Assembly: GCA_934646815.1 (NCBI GenBank)
Contig: CAKUEW010000002.1
Location: forward strand, 186,001-250,000
Direction: 5' to 3'
Length of the DNA stretch: 64,000 nt
Source: an uncultured Collinsella sp.
Lineage (GTDB): Bacteria; Actinomycetota; Coriobacteriia; Coriobacteriales; Coriobacteriaceae
The translations under genes and the position numbers were made by a program. Shown here piece by piece: positions 42,769 through 53,471 of the stretch (its first letter is position 1; the number at the start of each line of letters is the position of its first letter). The notes beneath the pieces were generated by a model that made no database searches, was not told where the DNA came from, and saw only the letters and a program-made list of their open reading frames with translations.

Positions 42769-44490
42769 ATGGCATTTTCCATCGACCGCAATAAATACGC
42801 CGCCATGTACGGACCCACTGTCGGAGACAAGGTCCGTCTGGCCGATACCGACCTGATCATCGAGGTCGAGCGTGACCTGACCACCTATGGCGAGGAGGCC
42901 AAGTTTGGCGGCGGCAAGACACTGCGCGACGGCATGGGCCAGTCCGTCACCACCACCAGCGCCGATGGCGACCTAGACCTGGTAATCACCAACGCACTCG
43001 TGCTCGACTACACAGGCATCTACAAGGCCGACATTGGCATTAAGGGCGGCCACATCGTCGGAATAGGCCACGCCGGCAACCCCGACATCATGGACGGCGT
43101 CACCCCGGGCATGACCGTTGGCGCCGGTACCGAGGCCCTGGCCGGCGAAGGGCTCATCCTTACCGCGGGCGGCCTGGACACGCACATCCACTTTATCTGC
43201 CCGCAGCAGATCGACTGCGCCCTGCACTCGGGCGTGACCACCATGATCGGCGGTGGCACGGGCCCGGCCGACGGCACCAACGCCGTCACCTCCACTCCTG
43301 GCCCCTGGAATATCTCGATGATGCTCAAGGCTGCCGAGGAATATCCCATGAACTTGGGCTTTACCGGCAAGGGCAACTGCTCGGACGAGCGCCCGCTGGC
43401 CGAGCAGATCGAGGCCGGCGCCATCGGCCTGAAGGTCCACGAAGACTGGGGCGCCACCCCGGCGGCTATCAACCATGCGCTCAACGTGGCCGATAGCTAC
43501 GACGTGCAGGTCGCCCTTCACACCGACACGCTCAACGAAGCCGGCTGCGTCGAGGACACCATCGCCGCAATCGGCGGGCGCGCCATCCACACCTACCACA
43601 CCGAGGGCGCCGGCGGCGGCCACGCTCCCGACATCATCCGCATCGCGAGCGAGCCCAACGTCCTGCCCAGCTCCACCAACCCCACCATGCCCTTCACCCA
43701 CAACACGCTCGACGAGCACATGGACATGCTCATGGTGTGCCACCATCTGGACAAGCGCATCCCCGAGGACGTCGCCTTTGCCGACAGCCGCATCCGCCCC
43801 GAGACGATTGCGGCCGAGGATGTTTTGCAGGACATGGGCGTCTTTAGCATGATGAGCTCCGACAGTCAGGCCATGGGCCGCGTGGGCGAGGTCATCACCC
43901 GCACCTGGCAGACTGCCTCCAAGATGCGCGCTCAGCGCGGACCGCTCCCCGAGGACGAGGGCCACGGCAACGACAATTTCCGCGCTCGCCGCTACGTCGC
44001 CAAGTACACGATCAACCCGGCGCTCACCCACGGTGTGGCCGATTACGTCGGCTCGGTCGAGGTGGGCAAGTTCGCCGACCTGGTGCTGTGGAACCCCGCC
44101 TTCTTTGGCTCGCGCCCGGATATCATCATCAAGGGTGGCATGATCGTCGCCTCCAAGATGGGTGACGCCAACGCCTCCATCCCCACCACCGAGCCGGTCA
44201 CCTACCGCCACATGTTTGCGGCCGACGGCCTCGCGCGTGCTACGAGCTGCCTGACGTTTATGAGCCAGGCCGCCCTGGACCTGGAGGTACCCAAGAAGCT
44301 CGGCCTTAAGAAGCACGTCGTGCCCGTACATGGCTGCCGCACCGTGGGAAAGGCGGATATGAAGCTCAACGGCGCCATGCCCAAGATCGAGGTCGACCCC
44401 GAGACCTATAAGGTCACCGTCGACGACGAGCTTGCCAGCTGCGAGCCGGCGACCAAGTTGCCGCTCACGCAGCTCTATAACCTGTTCTAA
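42769..44490 (+). CDS. ureC: urease alpha (catalytic) subunit
   Basis: 573 residues, the catalytic subunit carrying the dinickel centre. HIHFICPQQ gives two metal-binding histidines, GLKVHEDWG holds the carbamylated lysine (Lys222) and MVCHHLDKR holds the catalytic His (about 324-325) in the flap region. The end reads [10 protein letters not shown], close to the usual terminus. All active-site residues appear intact, so the enzyme should be functional once matured by UreDEFG. Confidence 0.98.
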   Translation: MAFSIDRNKYAAMYGPTVGDKVRLADTDLIIEVERDLTTYGEEAKFGGGKTLRDGMGQSVTTTSADGDLDLVITNALVLDYTGIYKADIGIKGGHIVGIGHAGNPDIMDGVTPGMTVGAGTEALAGEGLILTAGGLDTHIHFICPQQIDCALHSGVTTMIGGGTGPADGTNAVTSTPGPWNISMMLKAAEEYPMNLGFTGKGNCSDERPLAEQIEAGAIGLKVHEDWGATPAAINHALNVADSYDVQVALHTDTLNEAGCVEDTIAAIGGRAIHTYHTEGAGGGHAPDIIRIASEPNVLPSSTNPTMPFTHNTLDEHMDMLMVCHHLDKRIPEDVAFADSRIRPETIAAEDVLQDMGVFSMMSSDSQAMGRVGEVITRTWQTASKMRAQRGPLPEDEGHGNDNFRARRYVAKYTINPALTHGVADYVGSVEVGKFADLVLWNPAFFGSRPDIIIKGGMIVASKMGDANASIPTTEPVTYRHMFAADGLARATSCLTFMSQAALDLEVPKKLGLKKHVVPVHGCRTVGKADMKLNGAMPKIEVDPETYKVTVDDELASCEPATKLPLTQLYNLF

Positions 44491-44568
44491 CGGTCGTTTT
44501 GTTGTCGCGCGGAGTCTAGGCACCGCCCGCAGCCCCGCGCGACGCACGTTTCCCATAAGGAGGGGCGC

Positions 44569-45147
44569 ATGCTCTGTACACATATTGAGGGCAATCTCAA
44601 CGACCCCTCCTTTGAGCTGGCGCTACGCCGACGCCTGGGCGGGTCATTCGTAACCGACGAGGTCCTGCTGGACTGGGACGAATGCCGTCGGCGCGTGATT
44701 CGAAAAATGAGCGAGGCGGGGCGCGACGTTGGCATTCGCCTGGGAGACGCAGCGCTCGACCAGCCCCTTGCAGACGGCGACGTGCTGGGATGTATCGAGG
44801 GTGCGGGCGAGATTCCCATCGTGATTGTCGCGCGACCGCGGCGCGCAGAGGCACTGCTCATCGAATGTGACCGCATGGAGCCCCTCGCCCTGGCGCGTGC
44901 CTGTTGGGAAGTGGGCAACATGCACGCGTCGCTCTTTCGCGGCGACAGTGACGAGCACACGGTGCGGTTGCTCGCCCCCGCCATGCCCGTCCTCGACCGT
45001 ATGCTCGCCGGCATCCCCGGCGTACACGTATCCAAAACGGTCTGCCAGCTGTTGGCCGACCGACGCTTCTCGACGCGCGCCGTGCAGGCAACCGTCGAGC
45101 TTGCCAGCGACTTTAAGATTGTCCAAAAGAAAGGCGCCGCATCGTGA
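44569..45147 (+). CDS. ureE: urease accessory protein, nickel chaperone
   Basis: 192 residues, delivers nickel to the UreDFG-apourease complex. ARACWEVGNMHASLFRG (about 108-124) matches the family's YxLGNxH nickel-site helix region. The N-terminal peptide-binding domain is recognisable, but the His-rich tail of many UreE proteins is absent; the end is KKGAAS. Its stop overlaps the ureF GTG by four bases. Confidence 0.9.
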   Translation: MLCTHIEGNLNDPSFELALRRRLGGSFVTDEVLLDWDECRRRVIRKMSEAGRDVGIRLGDAALDQPLADGDVLGCIEGAGEIPIVIVARPRRAEALLIECDRMEPLALARACWEVGNMHASLFRGDSDEHTVRLLAPAMPVLDRMLAGIPGVHVSKTVCQLLADRRFSTRAVQATVELASDFKIVQKKGAAS

Positions 45148-45836
45148 GTCCCGCATCCGAACTTCTCCTGCAACAGATTTGCGACTCGGTGTTCCCCATT
45201 GGCGCGTACTCGCACTCCTTTGGACTCGAGACCTTTATCCAGCTTGGACATGTTCACGATGCCGCCAGCGCCGCCGCCTATGTTGCAGACCAAATCAACT
45301 ACCCGCTCACCTACACCGAGTTGCTGGGCATGCGCCTGGGCTACGAGGCCGCTCAGCGTGCAGATATGGATGCACTGGTCGCGCTGGAGCTCGAACTGCA
45401 GGCGCTCAAAACACCTGCCGAGCCCCGTACCGCCATGAACAAGCTGGCGGCGCGGTTTATCCGCACGGTTGGTGAGCTTGAGGTTTTGGATAATAAGGCC
45501 GCCGGCTTCTTTTCGCGCTATGCGACCTTGCAGCGCGACCATGCCGTCAACGTAGCCTACGGGGTGTTTGCCGCCCTTGCCGGCATAGAACTCGCGCCCC
45601 TTATGCATCGGTATCTCTATTCCCAGGTCTCCGCCATGGTCGTCAACTGCGTCAAAACGGTGCCACTGTCGCAAACCGCGGGACAGCAGATTATCACCGG
45701 GTCGTTTGATGCCATGACGGCAGCCTGCGATACCGCTCTGAGCTGCAACGCAACCATGCTCGGGCTTTCGTGCCCCGGTTTTGACACGCGCTGCATCGAG
45801 CACGAGACGCTCTACTCGCGCCTGTACATGAGCTAA
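45144..45836 (+). CDS. ureF: urease accessory protein UreF
   Basis: 230 residues, all-helical; acts with UreD and UreG as a checkpoint for nickel insertion. SVFPIGAYSHSFGLETFIQ at the N-terminus and VVNCVKTVPLSQTAGQQII are typical. The GTG start overlaps ureE (GTGA), implying translational coupling. Confidence 0.95.
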   Translation: MSPASELLLQQICDSVFPIGAYSHSFGLETFIQLGHVHDAASAAAYVADQINYPLTYTELLGMRLGYEAAQRADMDALVALELELQALKTPAEPRTAMNKLAARFIRTVGELEVLDNKAAGFFSRYATLQRDHAVNVAYGVFAALAGIELAPLMHRYLYSQVSAMVVNCVKTVPLSQTAGQQIITGSFDAMTAACDTALSCNATMLGLSCPGFDTRCIEHETLYSRLYMS

Positions 45837-45905
45837 TTACGGCCCGGCCGCCCGGCAGCCAGCGGCCTTGCCTATCTGTTAATCCGCCATCGGAAAGGAA
45901 ACAAT

Positions 45906-46526
45906 ATGTCGCACGTTCGCATCGGAATCGCCGGCCCCGTCGGGTCTGGCAAGACCGCGCTCATTGAGGCGCTGGTGCGCAAGATAGCGGACGAGTACTC
46001 AATCGGCGTCGTCACCAACGACATCTATACGCACGAGGACGCACAGTTTTTGACCAAGAACTCGGTGCTTCCCGCCGATCGCATCGTGGGCGTGGAGACC
46101 GGCGGCTGCCCGCACACCGCCATTCGCGAGGACGCGAGTATGAACCTGGAGGCCGTCGAGGGCCTCGTTGAGAGCCATCCCGATATCCAGATTGTCTTTG
46201 TGGAGAGCGGCGGCGATAACCTTTCCGCCACGTTCTCCCCCGAGCTCGCCGATGCCACGGTGTTTGTTATCGATGTGGCCGAAGGCGACAAGATCCCCCG
46301 TAAGGGCGGCCCTGGCATCATGAAGAGCGATCTGTTGGTTATTAACAAGATTGATCTGGCGCCCTACGTAGGCGCATCGCTCGAGGTCATGGACCGCGAC
46401 TCCCGCCGCATGCGCGGAGCGCGCCCCTTTTTGTTCACCAACATCATGAAGGGCGAGGGCGTGGACGAGGTTATCGAGTGGATCAAGCACGATGTGCTGC
46501 TCGAGGATCTGGCCAAGGAGGCCTAG
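45906..46526 (+). CDS. ureG: urease accessory GTPase UreG
   Basis: 206 residues. SIMIBI-class GTPase that powers nickel delivery. Walker [11 protein letters not shown] (about 11-20), [33 protein letters not shown] with the Cys-Pro-His nickel motif, [17 protein letters not shown] and [13 protein letters not shown] are all present. ATG follows AAAGGAAAC. The stop is immediately followed by the ureD ATG. Confidence 0.98.
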   Translation: MSHVRIGIAGPVGSGKTALIEALVRKIADEYSIGVVTNDIYTHEDAQFLTKNSVLPADRIVGVETGGCPHTAIREDASMNLEAVEGLVESHPDIQIVFVESGGDNLSATFSPELADATVFVIDVAEGDKIPRKGGPGIMKSDLLVINKIDLAPYVGASLEVMDRDSRRMRGARPFLFTNIMKGEGVDEVIEWIKHDVLLEDLAKEA

Positions 46527-47453
46527 ATGCACGACGAGCACTGCAACGATACCGACAACCGATTTGGCCGTACCTCCGAGCTACGCCTAAAGGCGACCGC
46601 CCGCGACGGTGTGACCGCCGTACCCGAGCTGTACGCATCGATGCCCTTTAAGGTGATGCACGCGTTTGATGTGCGCGAGGGCGATTTGCCCGGCTATGAG
46701 CGCCTTGCAAGTCGGGACGACGCCCGCCGTGCGCTCGCGGCTCCCAAGCAGCTTGTGGTCATGAGCGTATCGGCCGGCATTATGGCGGGCGACCGCCAAG
46801 AGCTTACAGTTGACGTTGAGCCGGGTGCGGCACTGTCCATGACCACGCAGGCTTTCGAAAAGATCCACCGTATGGAAGATGGTGAGCACGCTGCGCGCAG
46901 GGCTCGCATCCATGTTGGCAAGGGAGCCTATCTGGATTATCGGCCGCTGCCGCAGACCCCCTTTGCCGCATCGTCGTTTTCGACCGACACGGTCATCGAG
47001 CTCGCCGATGCCAGCTCGCACGTGGCATACGAGGAGATTTTGAGCTGCGGTCGCGTGGCACGCGGCGAGCGCTTTGCATACCGCGACTATCGCAGCCACG
47101 TGCGCGTGACCTGCGCGGACGCCCCGGTCTTTATCGACAACACCATCTACCGGCCCAGCTCGACCGATATGGAGGGGCTCGGCTTTTACGGAAGCTACTC
47201 GCATCTGGCCAATCTGGTGCTGGTAAATCTGGATATCGATGACACGCGCTTTTCCGCCATCCGTGACTACCTGCAATCCCAAACGGGCGAGATCGGCGCC
47301 GGTGCTGCCGCCCCCGTAAGCGACGCCCCCGCCGAAGACGCTATCGCTGGCGGCATCACACGCCTTGCCACCGGGGACTGCTTGGTTAAGCTGCTCGGCC
47401 ACCGCGCCCAGCGCCTACAAGACGTCCTTAAGCAGGTACGCGACCTGGTCTAG
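46527..47453 (+). CDS. ureD: urease accessory protein UreD (UreH)
   Basis: 308 residues. Scaffold that binds apourease and passes nickel from UreG. RLKATARDGVTAVPELY, SAGIMAGDRQELTVDVEPGA, TTQAFEKIH and LDYRPLPQTPF are diagnostic. ATG at 46527 directly abuts the ureG stop. It is the last gene of the cluster; a very strong terminator follows. Confidence 0.95.
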   Translation: MHDEHCNDTDNRFGRTSELRLKATARDGVTAVPELYASMPFKVMHAFDVREGDLPGYERLASRDDARRALAAPKQLVVMSVSAGIMAGDRQELTVDVEPGAALSMTTQAFEKIHRMEDGEHAARRARIHVGKGAYLDYRPLPQTPFAASSFSTDTVIELADASSHVAYEEILSCGRVARGERFAYRDYRSHVRVTCADAPVFIDNTIYRPSSTDMEGLGFYGSYSHLANLVLVNLDIDDTRFSAIRDYLQSQTGEIGAGAAAPVSDAPAEDAIAGGITRLATGDCLVKLLGHRAQRLQDVLKQVRDLV

Positions 47454-47488
47454 CGAGTCACAATCCTTCCATCCCCAAGGGATCAAAC

Positions 47489-47531
47489 AGTCCCCGGTGG
47501 CGTTTTGTTTGACGCCACCGGGGACTTTTCA
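47489..47531. terminator. strong bidirectional terminator
   Basis: Perfect stem AGTCCCCGGTGGCGT / ACGCCACCGGGGACT with an 8-base loop and TTTT after it. It lies between the convergent ureD and zinc-ribbon genes and could serve both. Confidence 0.9.
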
Positions 47532-47553
47532 ATTCACTTCTTGTGGCCTTGCC

Positions 47554-49572
47554 TTACTCGTTGGGCACGTATGTGGCCTTAGCTCGCTCGGGCGTTACAT
47601 CCTGACCGCTGGAATAACTCGAGTCGAAGGCGTGCGCAACCAAGTCGTGCGTATCCCATGCCATGCAGTCAAATACGCCGGTATCGAGGACAACGATGTA
47701 GCCCTTGCCGTCGTAGTAGAAATGGTCCTCGGTAAAGTTGTCCTCATCGTCGAGACCATCGTTATATGCGGAGTCCATATCCGACTTTGCCGTTTTGATC
47801 GCCTGTTTGGCCTCGCTCTTGAGGGTGTCGAACGATAGGCCGTGCTGCGCAAGCGAGTCCTCAAGCGAGACTTGCTCGCCCGTCTTGAGGTTGTAGTACG
47901 CCGACCTCGTCATTTGTACCGATCGATACGGAGGTTGATAGCTGCGTGTAAACGTACGCACGCAGGCGATATCGCCGTCAATCGAGACGATCTCGGCCGT
48001 GTACACCATGGTCACGCGGCTGTCCTCGTCATCCATCGAGGCCCGCTTGCTCGCGTCGAGCGTGTCCGCAACAAGCTGGACCATGTCCTTGTTAAACTTG
48101 GCAACGCCTACGCCTTGGCCCTTCACCTGAGGATAAGTCCACGTAGCCGTGATCTGGCACGTGTCATCGGGAGACGGGTTCAGCGGGCCTTCGCCAACTG
48201 CAGCCGTAAAGTCGACATCCTGCGTGGCGGAAACAGCCTCGTAGCTCGCCTGCGCGCCGTCAGAGTCTTTCGACTTCAGCTGCTCCAGGGTCGTTGCTAC
48301 CGTGCCGATGGTTTTATTTACTACGGCCTCGCCGTAATACAGGGTGGCGTTTTCTTCCAACGAGGCGGTTTTGACCTCGTTAGGGGCAATAAGGTCAGTC
48401 ATAGCTTTGAATGATTGGCCATCATATCCGATGAACTTAACTTGGTATTCGTGGGCGGAAGGACCACTTTCCCCAGAGACATCGCTTTGCTTGATTGCTG
48501 TTCCATGGTCATACCACTGCGAAAAACCAATCATGCCCTCGTATTCATCAAGCCAGACGGATACAGATGCTTCCTGATGAGACACGGTGGCCTCCGGTGT
48601 GTAGACCTTCTTAATTTCGCCATTCTGATATGCCCAGACCTCAACACGCGCGGCGGCTGCATTGTCTTCACGATCCACTGGCTCATCGGAATATTCAATT
48701 ACCAGCTCATCCTGACCGTCACCATCAAAGTCAATGAGCTTGGCATAGCCGACGCCCTGAGTTCCATAAAGCGAATTGCCCATATCGACAGCCTCGCCTT
48801 CGCCGTATTTCTTCTGGTACTCGAGGATCTTGTCGGTGAACAGCTCGTTTGCCGTCTTGACCGCCGCCTTGGCAGAGGCCTTGGCCTCCTTCTTGGACTG
48901 CGTGAGCTCGACGCTCTTGGGGGCGTCCGAACTCTCCTTGGTATAGTCGACCTTCATGGTGGTCGTGCTCTTCTTTTTGCCCTTGCCCGAGGTGATGGTC
49001 ATCTGGTACTTCTGATCGGGCAGCTCGCCAAAGTCCTCCATGGCAAAGCCGTCCTCACCATCGACCTTGATGGTATAGCTCTTGCCCTTGCCGTTCGCAG
49101 GCGCCAACTCGACGGTATAGCTCTTGAGCTTTTTGCCCTTGCTGTTCTTGGGCAGAACCTTGGTCTCGCACGCGCAGACAACATAGCCCTTGCCGCCCGA
49201 AGTCACCTCGGACGACGCGCCGATACGCGGCACGATCACGATGGCGGCGACAATGGCAACAACGGCCACACCGCCGATAACGGCAGCAACGATGCGGCCC
49301 CTATGCTTGGGTTTCTTTGGCTGCGGCGTCAGGTCAAACGACTCAGCAGCCTCGGCGGGTTCGGTGACAGGAGGCTCATAAGGAGGTTCCCAAAACACAT
49401 AAGCCGGAACATCCTGAGGAGCGTGCTGTCCCGCAGGGGCGGTCGCTGGCGCATCCCCTACCGGAAACGCCGCAGGCTCCGCTTGGTCCTCGGCGCCACC
49501 TACACGCGTTCCACAACTCGTGCAAAACATGGAGTCGTCGGGTATTTGAGCCCCACACTTAGTGCAATACAT
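47554..49572 (-). CDS. large zinc-ribbon membrane protein with DUF3298/RsiV-like C-terminus
   Basis: 672 residues. Zinc ribbon CTKCGAQIPDDSMFCTSCG (C3, C6, C17, C20), a Pro/Glu-rich linker, one span (IVAAVIGGVAVVAIVAAIVIV, about 93-113), a beta-rich region with Lys/Ser stretches, an FDGDGQDELVIEYSD block like FG-GAP/EF-hand-like calcium loops (about 290-304), and a C-terminal ~200 residues with a pattern like the DUF3298/RsiV extracellular domain (SYQPPYRSVQMTRSAYYNLKTGEQVSLEDSL). The start ATG at 49572 has GGGAG before it. Likely senses or binds something outside the membrane; function unassigned. Confidence 0.78.
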   Translation of the reverse strand: MYCTKCGAQIPDDSMFCTSCGTRVGGAEDQAEPAAFPVGDAPATAPAGQHAPQDVPAYVFWEPPYEPPVTEPAEAAESFDLTPQPKKPKHRGRIVAAVIGGVAVVAIVAAIVIVPRIGASSEVTSGGKGYVVCACETKVLPKNSKGKKLKSYTVELAPANGKGKSYTIKVDGEDGFAMEDFGELPDQKYQMTITSGKGKKKSTTTMKVDYTKESSDAPKSVELTQSKKEAKASAKAAVKTANELFTDKILEYQKKYGEGEAVDMGNSLYGTQGVGYAKLIDFDGDGQDELVIEYSDEPVDREDNAAAARVEVWAYQNGEIKKVYTPEATVSHQEASVSVWLDEYEGMIGFSQWYDHGTAIKQSDVSGESGPSAHEYQVKFIGYDGQSFKAMTDLIAPNEVKTASLEENATLYYGEAVVNKTIGTVATTLEQLKSKDSDGAQASYEAVSATQDVDFTAAVGEGPLNPSPDDTCQITATWTYPQVKGQGVGVAKFNKDMVQLVADTLDASKRASMDDEDSRVTMVYTAEIVSIDGDIACVRTFTRSYQPPYRSVQMTRSAYYNLKTGEQVSLEDSLAQHGLSFDTLKSEAKQAIKTAKSDMDSAYNDGLDDEDNFTEDHFYYDGKGYIVVLDTGVFDCMAWDTHDLVAHAFDSSYSSGQDVTPERAKATYVPNE

Positions 49573-49679
49573 CGCATCTCCCGTCTCTCGTCGCAGCCGC
49601 ATTGCGCCCGCGCAGTTCTTCCAACTACACCGTACGAGAGAAATCCCCAACCTTGTTGCGCAACATTGCCGCTGCGTCA

Positions 49680-49831
49680 AAAACTATGCCGGTTTACTAC
49701 GATGAATCGGCTAGGGGCGAACACCCAACTATTTGAAAAAACAAAACCGCAGGTAGACGAGTTGTCCAATATTCAAAAAACCGGGTGTGGTTGAGGGATA
49801 CCAAATCATCGTAGTAAACCGGCATAGTTTT
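49680..49831. repeat. inverted repeat with perfect 26-base arms
   Basis: Arms 49680-49705 and 49806-49831 are perfect inverses (AAAACTATGCCGGTTTACTA...) around a 100-base interior. Inside, ACACCC and GGGTGT with flanking TTGAA/TTCAA form a second, weaker inner stem. The layout (perfect outer arms, nested inner stem, ~100-base interior) parallels 29616-29853. Confidence 0.8.
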
Positions 49832-49910
49832 GGCGAGCAACTCCTCTCCAGCTACCAAAGAGCGGCCAAAAGCTCAAATTTATTCGTAATCCTTCCGTCA
49901 CATGCGAATC

Positions 49911-49946
49911 AAAAAGCCCCGCCGGGCCTTGAGGGCGCGGCGGGGC
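49911..49946 (-). terminator. fhs terminator
   Basis: Minus-strand stem GCCCCGCC / GGCGGGGC followed by TTTTTGATT, 25 bases after the fhs stop. Confidence 0.88.
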
Positions 49947-49971
49947 GGACAAGCGGCTATAGATAGCAGGC

Positions 49972-51639
49972 TTAGAACAGGCCGGTGATGTTGCCGTCGT
50001 TGTCGACGTCGATGTTCTCGGCCGCGGGCACCTTGGGCAGGCCCGGCATGGTCAGAACACTACCGGTCAGCGCGACCACAAAGTGAGCGCCGGCGGAAAC
50101 CTTGAGCTCGCGCACGGTGATGCGGAAGTTCTCGGGGGCGCCCAGGGCCTTGGCGTTGTCGCTAAAGCTGTACTGCGTCTTGGCAACGCACACGGGCAGG
50201 TTGCCAAAGCCGTTCTCGCGCAGCTCGGCGAGTTGACGCTTGGCAGCAGGGGTAAAGTCCACGCCGTCGGCTCGATAGACCTTGGTGGCAACGGCCTCCA
50301 GGGCATCGGCAATATCGGCGCCATCCTCGTAGGCAAACTTGAGCTCGCTCGGCTGCTCGATCAGGCGCATAACCTCATCGGCCAGCTCGAGCGCGCCTTC
50401 GCCGCCCTTGGCCCAAACCTCGGACAGCTTAACGTTTACGCCCAGCTTCTGGCACTCGGACTCAATGAGCTCAAGCTCGGCCTCGGTGTCCGTCGGGAAG
50501 CGGTTGATGGCGACCACGCAGGGCAGACCATAGACGCTCTGGATGTTGTCGACATGACGCAGAAGGTTGGGCATGCCGGCCTTGAGGGCCTCGAGGTTCT
50601 CCTCGTTAAGGTCGGCCTTGGCAACGCCGCCGTTGTACTTAAGCGCGCGGGCAGTCGCGACGACCACGACGGCGCTGGGACGAACGCCCGTCATGCGGCA
50701 CTTGATATCGAGGAACTTCTCGGCACCCAGGTCGGCACCGAAGCCGGCCTCGGTAATCGCAACGTCACCAAAACGCATGGCCATGCGAGTGGCCATGATG
50801 GAGTTGCAGCCATGGGCGATATTGGCGAAGGGGCCGCCGTGGACAAACGCAGGCGTGCCCTCGAGCGTCTGCACCAGGTTGGGTTTGAGCGCGTCCTTGA
50901 GGAGTGCCGCCATGGCGCCCTGAGCCTTAAGGTCGCGGGCGCGGACGGGCTCGCCGGCAAAGCTGTAGCCGACGACGATCTCGCCCAAGCGCTCCTTGAG
51001 GTCGTTGATGCTCGTGGACAGGCACAGGATTGCCATGACCTCGGAGGCAACAGTGATGTCGAAGCCATCCTCGCGCGGCACGCCCTGGGCCTTGCCGCCG
51101 ATGCCGTCGATCACATGGCGCAGCTGGCGGTCGTTCATGTCGACGACGCGCTTCCAGGTGATGCGCTTAACGTCAATGCCGAGCTGGTTGCCCTGCTGAA
51201 TATGGTTATCGAGCATAGCGGCCAGCAGGTTGTTGGCAGCGCCGATAGCGTGGAAGTCGCCGGTAAAGTGCAGGTTGATGTCCTCCATGGGGATGACCTG
51301 GGCCCAACCGCCACCGGCGGCACCGCCCTTGACGCCAAAGACCGGGCCGAGCGAAGGCTCGCGCAGGGCCACGGCGCTCTTGACACCGCGACGACGCAGG
51401 CCGTCGGCCAGACCAATGGTCGTGGTGGTCTTACCCTCGCCCGCAGGCGTGGGGTTGATGGCGGTCACGAGGACAAGCTTGGCCTGGTGATCAGTTGGCT
51501 CGTTGAGCAGGGAATAGTCGACCTTTGCCTTGTCAAAGCCGTACGGAATCAGATGCTTAACGTCGACGCCGGCGTTCTTGGCCACCTCGGTAATAGGCAG
51601 CGGCGTAACAGAACGTGCGATTTCGATGTCAGTAGGCAT
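49972..51639 (-). CDS. fhs: formate-tetrahydrofolate ligase
   Basis: 555 residues. Makes 10-formyl-THF from formate, ATP and THF. The ATP loop [19 protein letters not shown] (about 67-85), [36 protein letters not shown] and the C-terminal [20 protein letters not shown] are characteristic. ATG at 51639 has AAAGGA upstream. With fchA and folD (30-31 kb) it gives a full formate-to-methylene-THF route. A complete Wood-Ljungdahl pathway cannot be claimed, because no CO dehydrogenase genes are here. Confidence 0.98.
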   Translation of the reverse strand: MPTDIEIARSVTPLPITEVAKNAGVDVKHLIPYGFDKAKVDYSLLNEPTDHQAKLVLVTAINPTPAGEGKTTTTIGLADGLRRRGVKSAVALREPSLGPVFGVKGGAAGGGWAQVIPMEDINLHFTGDFHAIGAANNLLAAMLDNHIQQGNQLGIDVKRITWKRVVDMNDRQLRHVIDGIGGKAQGVPREDGFDITVASEVMAILCLSTSINDLKERLGEIVVGYSFAGEPVRARDLKAQGAMAALLKDALKPNLVQTLEGTPAFVHGGPFANIAHGCNSIMATRMAMRFGDVAITEAGFGADLGAEKFLDIKCRMTGVRPSAVVVVATARALKYNGGVAKADLNEENLEALKAGMPNLLRHVDNIQSVYGLPCVVAINRFPTDTEAELELIESECQKLGVNVKLSEVWAKGGEGALELADEVMRLIEQPSELKFAYEDGADIADALEAVATKVYRADGVDFTPAAKRQLAELRENGFGNLPVCVAKTQYSFSDNAKALGAPENFRITVRELKVSAGAHFVVALTGSVLTMPGLPKVPAAENIDVDNDGNITGLF

Positions 51640-51783
51640 GGGCGGTCCTTTCGTTACCGGATGAGAAAAAGACCAATCCAGCATAGCACGCACGCGCAAT
51701 AGTAAAACACCCGCATCCGGCAAACGGCGATATGTTTACCCGATGTCCAGCGATAGCCTACAGACGCGCCAGCACAAAGGCCC

Positions 51784-52851
51784 CTAGACGGTCGGCTCGA
51801 TCCCCAGGTGCTCAAAGGTGCGAAGCGTTGCCTGGCGGCCCTGGGGCGTGCGAATCATCAACCCGCACTGCAGCAGATAGGGCTCGTACACATCCTCGAG
51901 GGTGCCCGGGTCCTCGCCCACCGCGCTGGCAAGGGTCGTCAAGCCCACGGCGCGACCGGAGAACGTCTTGGCAAGCGTCTCCAAAATGCGAATGTCCATC
52001 CAGTCCAGACCAAGCTCATCGATCTCGAAGAACTCGAGCGCCTGGCGGCAGATATCGAGCTCGATAGGGCCGTTGCCGCGCACCTGCGCATAGTCGCGCA
52101 CACGCTTGAGCAGGCGGTTGGCCAGGCGCGGCGTGCCACGCGAGCGCGAGCCGATCTCGAGCGCGCTGGGATGGTCGATCGTCACGCCCAGGATGGTTGC
52201 CGAACGCGTTACGATCTGGGCGAGCTCCTCAACGGTGTAGTAGTCCAGGCGATACGAAATGCCAAAGCGGTCACGCAGCGGACCGGTCAACATACCCGAG
52301 CGGGTCGTTGCCGCCACCAGCGTAAACTTAGGGATATCCAGACGAATCGAGCGAGCCGCAGGACCCTTGCCGATCACGATATCGAGGGCAAAGTCCTCCA
52401 TCGCGGGATACAGGACCTCCTCGACCGAACGGTTGAGACGGTGGATCTCGTCGATAAACAGCACGTCACCGGGCTGCAGGTTGGTAAGGATCGCTGCCAG
52501 GTCACCGGTGCGCGCGATGGCCGGGCCGCTCGTCGTCTTAATCTGAGCGCCCAGCTCGTTGGCGATAACGGTAGCCAGCGTCGTCTTACCCAAGCCCGGA
52601 GGGCCCGAGAAGATCACGTGGTCGAGCGTCTCGCCGCGGCTCTGCGCGGCCTCAATCAATACGCGCAGGCTCTGCTTGATGTGCTCCTGGCCACAGTAGT
52701 CGTCCAGGCGCTGCGGGCGCAGGGTGCGGTCGACATCGAGGTCCTCGGGCGTTAGCTCCGAGCCCACCATGCGCTCGCCGTGCGCCATGGATGCCGCCGG
52801 CGAGTTGCCAGGCGTCGCCCACAGGTCCTGAGAGTCATCGGCTTCCCACAT
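51784..52851 (-). CDS. ruvB: Holliday junction branch-migration ATPase RuvB
   Basis: 355 residues. AAA+ motor driving branch migration with RuvA. Walker [12 protein letters not shown], Walker [12 protein letters not shown], sensor [17 protein letters not shown], and the winged-helix end [18 protein letters not shown] are clear. The ATG overlaps the ruvA stop by one base (TGATG); a GTG one codon earlier is possible. Last gene of ruvCAB. Confidence 0.97.
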   Translation of the reverse strand: MWEADDSQDLWATPGNSPAASMAHGERMVGSELTPEDLDVDRTLRPQRLDDYCGQEHIKQSLRVLIEAAQSRGETLDHVIFSGPPGLGKTTLATVIANELGAQIKTTSGPAIARTGDLAAILTNLQPGDVLFIDEIHRLNRSVEEVLYPAMEDFALDIVIGKGPAARSIRLDIPKFTLVAATTRSGMLTGPLRDRFGISYRLDYYTVEELAQIVTRSATILGVTIDHPSALEIGSRSRGTPRLANRLLKRVRDYAQVRGNGPIELDICRQALEFFEIDELGLDWMDIRILETLAKTFSGRAVGLTTLASAVGEDPGTLEDVYEPYLLQCGLMIRTPQGRQATLRTFEHLGIEPTV

Positions 52852-53471
52852 CACGCATCCATTCCAAGTCGCTTAAGCGCCGCGCCGAGCAAATCCTCGA
52901 CACGCATATTCTGCCCATCATACCCGCTCAGGGCAACATCGGTCTCCTGCGGGCTAAAGCCCATGGAAAGGAGCGCCGCGCGGGCATCGTCAATCGCCGA
53001 GGGAGCGGCGGCAGGCACCGGCATCGCAACCTGACCGGGCATCACATCCACCGGCACAAAGCCCTTGTCCTTGGCAAAAGTGCTCTTGAGCTCCAGGATG
53101 AGGCGCTGGGCGGTCTTTTTGCCCACACCGGGCACCTTGGCCATGCCCTTGTCGTCCTCGGCCATCACCAGGGAATACAACTGCCCCACGGTATAGGTGG
53201 AAAGCACGGCAAGCGCCAGGCGCGGACCCACGCCAGATACAGACACGAGCCGGTCGAACATGGTGCGCTCGTCCTTAGAGGCAAAGCCAAAGAGCGTCAT
53301 GGCGTCCTCGCGCACCTGCATGCGGGTGTACAGGCGAACCTCACCACCGGGCGTAGGCAGCGTGGCAGCGGTACTGCCCGAGATGCCAAGCTCAAAGCCC
53401 ACGCCCGATACATCGACAACGGCCGAGCTCATCGTGGCCTCGACAACCGTTCCATGGAGCTGGGAGATCAT
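52851..53471 (-). CDS. ruvA: Holliday junction DNA helicase subunit RuvA
   Basis: 206 residues, tetrameric junction-binding protein. N-terminal OB fold ([28 protein letters not shown]), helix-hairpin-helix [16 protein letters not shown] and [17 protein letters not shown], and C-terminal RuvB-binding domain. It overlaps both neighbours in TGATG arrangements. Confidence 0.97.
   Translation of the reverse strand: MISQLHGTVVEATMSSAVVDVSGVGFELGISGSTAATLPTPGGEVRLYTRMQVREDAMTLFGFASKDERTMFDRLVSVSGVGPRLALAVLSTYTVGQLYSLVMAEDDKGMAKVPGVGKKTAQRLILELKSTFAKDKGFVPVDVMPGQVAMPVPAAAPSAIDDARAALLSMGFSPQETDVALSGYDGQNMRVEDLLGAALKRLGMDA

Larger units (their letters stand above)
49573..49971. other. intergenic region between fhs and the zinc-ribbon gene
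   Basis: 399 bases. It contains the inverted repeat at 49680-49831 and the fhs terminator at 49911-49946 (both listed separately). No gene is seen. Confidence 0.6.

Noticed and set aside
50083..51702. 539-codon open frame antisense to fhs
   Set aside because: Shadow of fhs, no motifs.
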